From: Oscillospiraceae bacterium
Lineage (GTDB): Bacteria; Bacillota; Clostridia; Oscillospirales; Oscillospiraceae
Assembly: GCA_030625685.1 (NCBI GenBank)
Contig: DAOUQJ010000007.1
Location: 62,001-126,000, forward strand
Direction of reading: 5' to 3'
Length of the DNA: 64,000 nt
The notes below the pieces were generated by a model that made no database searches, had not been told where the DNA came from, and worked only from the letters and a program-made list of their open reading frames with translations. The position numbers and the translations under genes were made by a program. Shown one piece after another: positions 60,692 through 64,000 of this stretch (the stretch's first letter is position 1; each line of letters begins with the position of its first letter).

Positions 60692-62110
60692 TTAATTTAT
60701 TTTTGCGTTTTGATGGAATTTATTAAAATTCATTCCTTGATTTGTTATTGGTTCAGGTTCTTTATTTTGTTGCTTTAGTTTTTTAAATTCAAGAATAACA
60801 AATACAATGAAAGCAATTCCAATGACGCTATCAATCAATGTAATTCCATAATACACCCACTGAATACCAAAGTACTTCGGTAGAATAAGCATGACAGGAA
60901 CATAAAGAACCAGTTGTCTAAGAAGTCCTAGCACACTTGCAATTTTGCCTTTGTCGATTGCAGGGAAAAAAGTCATTGCCATAAATATGGTAGGTAATAA
61001 AGGCAGTAATAAGATTAATACTCTAAAATGTAATAGCATTTGGCTTGTGAATACTGTGTTTGGAAGCATGAGAGACAGAATTGTACTAGGGAAAATGAGT
61101 AGAAATAGCCAAAATGGAATGACGACAATAGTTCCCACAGCTATAAAGCGTTTCATGCTTGATATTACACGCTCATAATTGCCTGCACCGTAATTGATGC
61201 CGACGGTTGGTTGCAATGCACGCATTAGACCAAATAGTGGTGTTAGCATAAACGTAAAAATACGGTAAGAAGCACCATAGAAGGCTAGATCAAACTCTGT
61301 ACCATAGTTAGAAAGTGCATTAAACACAACAACGGCCATAACCAAGTTCATAAATTGCATTATGAGTGATGCCATCCCCATGGAGAATATTGACTTAGAA
61401 ACATCTTTGTCTAGCTGGAGAGATAAAGGTTTTGCAACAAATGTTGCTCTGTTTGATTTAAAATAGTATAAACCTAGGAGTGTGTATACAAACATGCCGA
61501 TATTTGTTCCCCATGCTGCTCCAGATACTCCGTAATCAAGCAATACAATAAAAATATAGTTTGCAATGATGTTAACAAAAAGACCAATTCCCATCATCAA
61601 TGCAGCAGATTTCATTTTTCCTTCTGCGCGGACAATCATATTTAGTGCTAAGCCATGAATCCAAAAGACAGAACCTATGATGGTAATTTTAAAGTACTCT
61701 ATGCCCATAGTTAGGATGGTACCCTTCCCACCCATGACAGCGACTAGATTTTCTGAAAATATATAGGCTAGCACAGCATAAACAAAGGTTGTTACAATGG
61801 TAAGGTAGTTGACATTACCGAGTATTTTATTTTGCACATCTGTATTATTATTGCCTAAAACAATGGATAATAGCGAACCAGCTCCAACTCCTATGAGAGA
61901 GCCGATTCCTAAAGTCATTTGAGATAATGGATAAGCAATAGAAACTCCAGCAAGCGCGGCTTGGCCTACATACCTTCCTACAAATATGGCGTCAAATACG
62001 CTGTTTAATCCATATAGGACCATTGCAATGATGGCTGGAATAGATAGTTTTAGGACTACCTTCCATAAATTTTCTGTTAGTATCATTTGTTTTTGGATTT
62101 TGTTATCCAC
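60692..62110 (-). CDS. MATE family multidrug/sodium antiporter
   Basis: The GTG at 62110 follows GGAAGGGG. The 472-residue protein has twelve helices in two similar halves, with the MATE features NLWKVVLKLSIPAIIAMVLYGLNSVFDAIFVGRYVG, GVGAGSLLSIVLGN (first half) and LMRALQPTVGINYGAGNYERV with PTVGINYGAG (second half). MATE proteins use a Na+ or H+ gradient to export cationic drugs or metabolites. Substrate unknown. The gene lies beside an ABC transporter relic on the same strand. Confidence 0.92.
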   Translation of the reverse strand: MDNKIQKQMILTENLWKVVLKLSIPAIIAMVLYGLNSVFDAIFVGRYVGQAALAGVSIAYPLSQMTLGIGSLIGVGAGSLLSIVLGNNNTDVQNKILGNVNYLTIVTTFVYAVLAYIFSENLVAVMGGKGTILTMGIEYFKITIIGSVFWIHGLALNMIVRAEGKMKSAALMMGIGLFVNIIANYIFIVLLDYGVSGAAWGTNIGMFVYTLLGLYYFKSNRATFVAKPLSLQLDKDVSKSIFSMGMASLIMQFMNLVMAVVVFNALSNYGTEFDLAFYGASYRIFTFMLTPLFGLMRALQPTVGINYGAGNYERVISSMKRFIAVGTIVVIPFWLFLLIFPSTILSLMLPNTVFTSQMLLHFRVLILLLPLLPTIFMAMTFFPAIDKGKIASVLGLLRQLVLYVPVMLILPKYFGIQWVYYGITLIDSVIGIAFIVFVILEFKKLKQQNKEPEPITNQGMNFNKFHQNAKIN

Positions 62111-62171
62111 GGTTTTTCCCCTTCCTAGTAGTAAAATTATATATTTAGTTATAACAAAAATAGTCGTTTTT

Positions 62172-62640
62172 TTAATTGCCTGAGAAGCATAATCCTACAT
62201 ATTCATCATTTGATTGAATAGTATTGATTGATATCGGTGCCAAGATGGTGATGCCTTCTTTGGAAATATCCCCAAAGGAGGCAATGAGCTTACTCATTGC
62301 GGATTTACCTCCACGCTTGGACCAACAAAAGTTGGTACTGCACAATTATATATGGATAGATTTAGATTAGGTATAGCTTCTTCTTTCTCAAAGGATAAAG
62401 ATAAGCCCTTTAGTTTGATGTTGTGGTCTGGAAAGTAACGGACAAGTGAAGCAGTTCACCTTAATTTTGCTAATATCATTGGTGATAGAAAAGACTTTAT
62501 CCAATTTATCTTTGTAAGACATGGGGGTGATGAGTGGTTGCACAATTCCCAATGAAAGTAGCATACATGTGATGAATATTACTTCAGTGTTTGGCCTAAT
62601 GCGTACAAACTAGCAATTACAACGAATTCTAAAGTTAGCT
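62172..62640 (-). pseudogene. Decayed ABC exporter gene (TM domain plus ATPase start)
   Basis: In three frames the minus strand gives consecutive ABC exporter parts: FVVIASLYALGQTLK and EVIFITCMLLSLGIVQPLI (last TM helix), KLDKVFSITNDISKIK (linker helix), then after a frameshift LKGLSLSFEKEEAIPNLNLSIYNC and PTFVGPS, then after another frameshift GGKSAMSKLIASFGDISKEGITI. VGPS-GGKS is a split Walker A. At least two frameshifts and truncation at both ends show a dead gene. It resembles peptide/lipid exporters. An apparent small ORF MSKLIASF... here is only this ATPase fragment. Confidence 0.65.
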
Positions 62641-62780
62641 GAAGCTAATTCTCTATGAGGAAGTATAACATGAAGAATATACACTGTCAATAAAAGGAAT
62701 GACTGGATTGCCTGGGTATAATGTACATAGATTCGAGTTAAAAAAGATTGATACAGGCATATTTCAGAAGTTAGGATAAA

Positions 62781-62810
62781 AAATGCGTAGCTAAGATAGG
62801 CTACGCATTT
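62781..62810 (+). terminator. Hairpin before the small ORF
   Basis: AAATGCGTAGC pairs with GCTACGCATTT; loop TAAGATAG region. It lies 27 bp before the start of the 62837 ORF, in the same place as the hairpin before the homologous ORF at 32182. Confidence 0.65.
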
Positions 62811-62836
62811 ACTATTTAGAAGGAGTTATATAATAT

Positions 62837-62995
62837 ATGAAAGTTGATTTACGTACGGTATTGGCAATTATCGCAGAGATACTATTGATTATAGGGAGGA
62901 GGATACCTATTTCAAATGCAGTATCAATGGTATCACGGAAACATAATTTAAGTGAAAGTGTAATTTGGGATATAAGGTATCGACATGGAAAATGA
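62837..62995 (+). CDS. Small membrane protein with helix-turn-helix-like tail, 52 aa
   Basis: The ATG at 62837 follows GAAGGAG at 12-nt spacing. The product is MKVDLRTVLAIIAEILLIIGRRIP, one hydrophobic segment, then SNAVSMVSRKHNLSESVIWDIRYRHGK, where AVSMVSRKHNLSESVIW has the spacing of a helix-turn-helix (A..VS.K..LS.S.IW). It is homologous to the truncated ORF at 32182. Such peptides could be membrane toxins, regulators or phage-derived. Because two diverged copies exist, the protein reading is more likely than chance. Function unknown. Confidence 0.55.
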   Translation: MKVDLRTVLAIIAEILLIIGRRIPISNAVSMVSRKHNLSESVIWDIRYRHGK

Positions 62996-63085
62996 TATTC
63001 AGATACGTTGGCAATATTAATCAAGCAGAGTAATTGCTTTCTATTTAGTTAATAAGTTGATAAATAATACAGAATAAGAACTATA

Positions 63086-63961
63086 TTAATATTTCCTATA
63101 ACATAAGTTGAAAAACTCTTTCATTGGCTCAGTTAGAAACTTGTTTTTGTGGTATGCAATGCTGAATTCTCTCTTAAATTCAAGTCCATGCACATTTATA
63201 ATAAATAAATCTTCCGATTGGATTTGGTTTTTGATAAGTTTCTGTGATATTACAGCAACGCCAATTCCATCTATAGCTGCATTGATTAATGCGTCGGAGG
63301 TATTGCATTCCCAAGAGAGATTCCACATTGCATTATTTGTTTCCATAACAGTTTCAAATAACTCTCTAGTACCACTTTCTTGTTCACGCACAATAAAGTT
63401 ATGTTTACTAAGTTCAGTTATGGATATGGTTTTTGTTTTGTATAATGGGTGCTTTTTACCACAAACAAGTACTAGATAATCTTCCATGAAAGGTGTAGTT
63501 ATAATCTCAGAGGTATGAATCGTACCTTCTACAAGCGCAAAATCAATGTTATTTGTAATAATCATATTCTGGATATCTTTTGTATTCTTAATAGTAGCTT
63601 TAATTTGTAGTTGTGGATAATTTTGCGTAAACTGACTCACAAATTTTGTAAGAAGACTAGTTCCAATGGTAATTGTCGCACCAACTTTAAGAATTCCGTG
63701 GTTATCATCATTGTCCATAGCTTGTTTCATTTCAATAAGTAAATCAGTAATATGCCTTGCATAGCTTAAGAGTTTTCTGCCTTGTTCAGTTATATAAAGG
63801 CGCCTTGAAAGTCGTTCAAACAGTTTAACTCCATAATATACTTCTAGTTCGGATATGGCTTGACTCACAGTTGGTTGGGCTATATATAAAGCTTTTGCTG
63901 CACCTGTCATAGTACCTAAATCAGCTACCGCTATAAATATTTCTAAATGTCTCATCGTCAT
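63086..63961 (-). CDS. LysR family transcriptional regulator
   Basis: Start ATG at 63961 (or the ATG two codons on); no strong ribosome binding site. The 291-residue protein has the LysR winged helix MRHLEIFIAVADLGTMTGAAKALYIAQPTVSQAISELEVYYGVKLFERLSRRLYITEQG and a periplasmic-binding-like effector domain (GILKVGATITIGTSLL, DFALVEG, NFIVREQESGTRELFE, SDALINAAIDGIGVAVISQKLI). SGTRE and GIGVAVIS line the ligand site. It resembles CysL/YeiE-type members. A perfect palindrome upstream is its likely operator; the divergent target is outside the window. Confidence 0.9.
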   Translation of the reverse strand: MTMRHLEIFIAVADLGTMTGAAKALYIAQPTVSQAISELEVYYGVKLFERLSRRLYITEQGRKLLSYARHITDLLIEMKQAMDNDDNHGILKVGATITIGTSLLTKFVSQFTQNYPQLQIKATIKNTKDIQNMIITNNIDFALVEGTIHTSEIITTPFMEDYLVLVCGKKHPLYKTKTISITELSKHNFIVREQESGTRELFETVMETNNAMWNLSWECNTSDALINAAIDGIGVAVISQKLIKNQIQSEDLFIINVHGLEFKREFSIAYHKNKFLTEPMKEFFNLCYRKY

Positions 63962-63983
63962 AAAATCACAACCAATATATATT

Positions 63984-63999
63984 ATAGGTAATTACCTAT
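63984..63999. promoter_or_regulatory. Perfect palindrome in the LysR promoter region
   Basis: ATAGGTAATTACCTAT is a perfect 16-bp palindrome, 23 bp before the LysR start. It fits a LysR dimer site for autoregulation and control of a divergent gene beyond the window edge. Confidence 0.6.
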
Positions 64000-64000
64000 T

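Larger units (their letters stand above)
62111..63085. other. Region with ABC transporter relic and small ORFs
   Basis: About 975 bases. The minus strand at 62172-62640 is a decayed ABC exporter gene. On the plus strand a 26-codon fragment (62699-62779, reading MTGLPGYNVHRFELKKIDTG) ends at a hairpin (62781-62810), followed by the small ORF at 62837. No intact large gene. Confidence 0.6.

Noticed and set aside
62172-62297. Small minus-strand ORF MSKLIASF... with an apparent GGAGG ribosome binding site and ATGA overlap
   Set aside because: The GGAGGTAAATCC bases are the Walker A codons (GGKS) of a decayed ABC transporter; SKLIASF continues the ATPase domain. The ribosome binding site is a coincidence of the glycine codons.
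62228-62441. Plus-strand open frame of about 68 codons reading DGDAFFGNIPKGG...
   Set aside because: It has no start codon and is the antisense of the ABC transporter relic.
1-64000. CRISPR arrays, tRNA or rRNA genes
   Set aside because: No regularly spaced direct repeats and no tRNA-like or rRNA-like motifs were found on reading both strands; a tRNAscan or Infernal run would be decisive.

Overview
The window is a chromosomal segment of a low-GC, spore-forming, anaerobic Firmicute, most likely a clostridium of the Lachnospirales type. This is inferred from AT-rich DNA with AGGAGG-type ribosome binding sites, a pro-sigma-K gene, T-box control of trp genes, rubrerythrin/superoxide reductase oxygen defence, 4Fe-4S proteins, MinD-type ATPases with ferredoxin inserts, and an LPXTG adhesin with a sortase. 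No rRNA, tRNA or CRISPR array was found, and no intact phage or insertion sequence.

Layout. 1-9.8 kb: end of a membrane-anchored foldase, a small DUF6514-like gene, a P-loop ATPase gene cut off by a serine recombinase, PAP2 phosphatase plus small-multidrug-export protein, proC, sigK, an LCP cell-wall enzyme, dcd, thioredoxin and a flavodoxin-like reductase. 9.9-14.3 kb: a 4Fe-4S protein divergent from a Crp/Fnr regulator, two GNAT acetyltransferases, and a half-size EamA transporter behind an apparent transcription attenuator. 14.6-18.5 kb: DUF134 regulator, flavin reductase, two NifX-like proteins and two ferredoxin-MinD ATPases, resembling the Desulfovibrio ORP (orange protein) locus. 18.6-20 kb: PerR/Fur regulator, superoxide reductase and rubrerythrin, with a Fur-type palindrome in front. 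20.2-28.2 kb: a tryptophan T-box and trpE-G-D-C-F-aroF-B-A, closed by a strong terminator.

28.3-44.6 kb is accessory: MarR regulator with two matching operators, DHFR-like protein, TIGR04076 protein, a membrane diguanylate cyclase, a MerR regulator, a cobalamin-binding radical SAM protein with a tiny membrane partner, a DUF2974 hydrolase, a TetR/MMPL/coiled-coil export module, and a TetR/alpha-beta hydrolase pair. 45-50 kb: a two-component system next to a secreted protein made of four near-identical repeats, then msrAB. 50.3-59.9 kb is surface biology: lipoprotein, ATP-grasp enzyme, a 1715-residue LPXTG protein with Cna-B modules, its probable sortase, and a CAP-domain secreted protein under a class I cyclic-di-GMP riboswitch. 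60-64 kb: MATE exporter, a decayed ABC transporter gene and a LysR regulator with a perfect palindrome.

The most striking points are: the c-di-GMP riboswitch beside the adhesin/sortase pair, with a diguanylate cyclase in the same window; the secreted four-repeat protein beside its two-component system; the DUF134/ORP-like cluster with a tandem operator-like repeat; a pair of homologous, previously unannotated short membrane ORFs 30 kb apart; a family of near-identical hairpins; and several gene relics (MORN protein, ABC transporter, P-loop ATPase).
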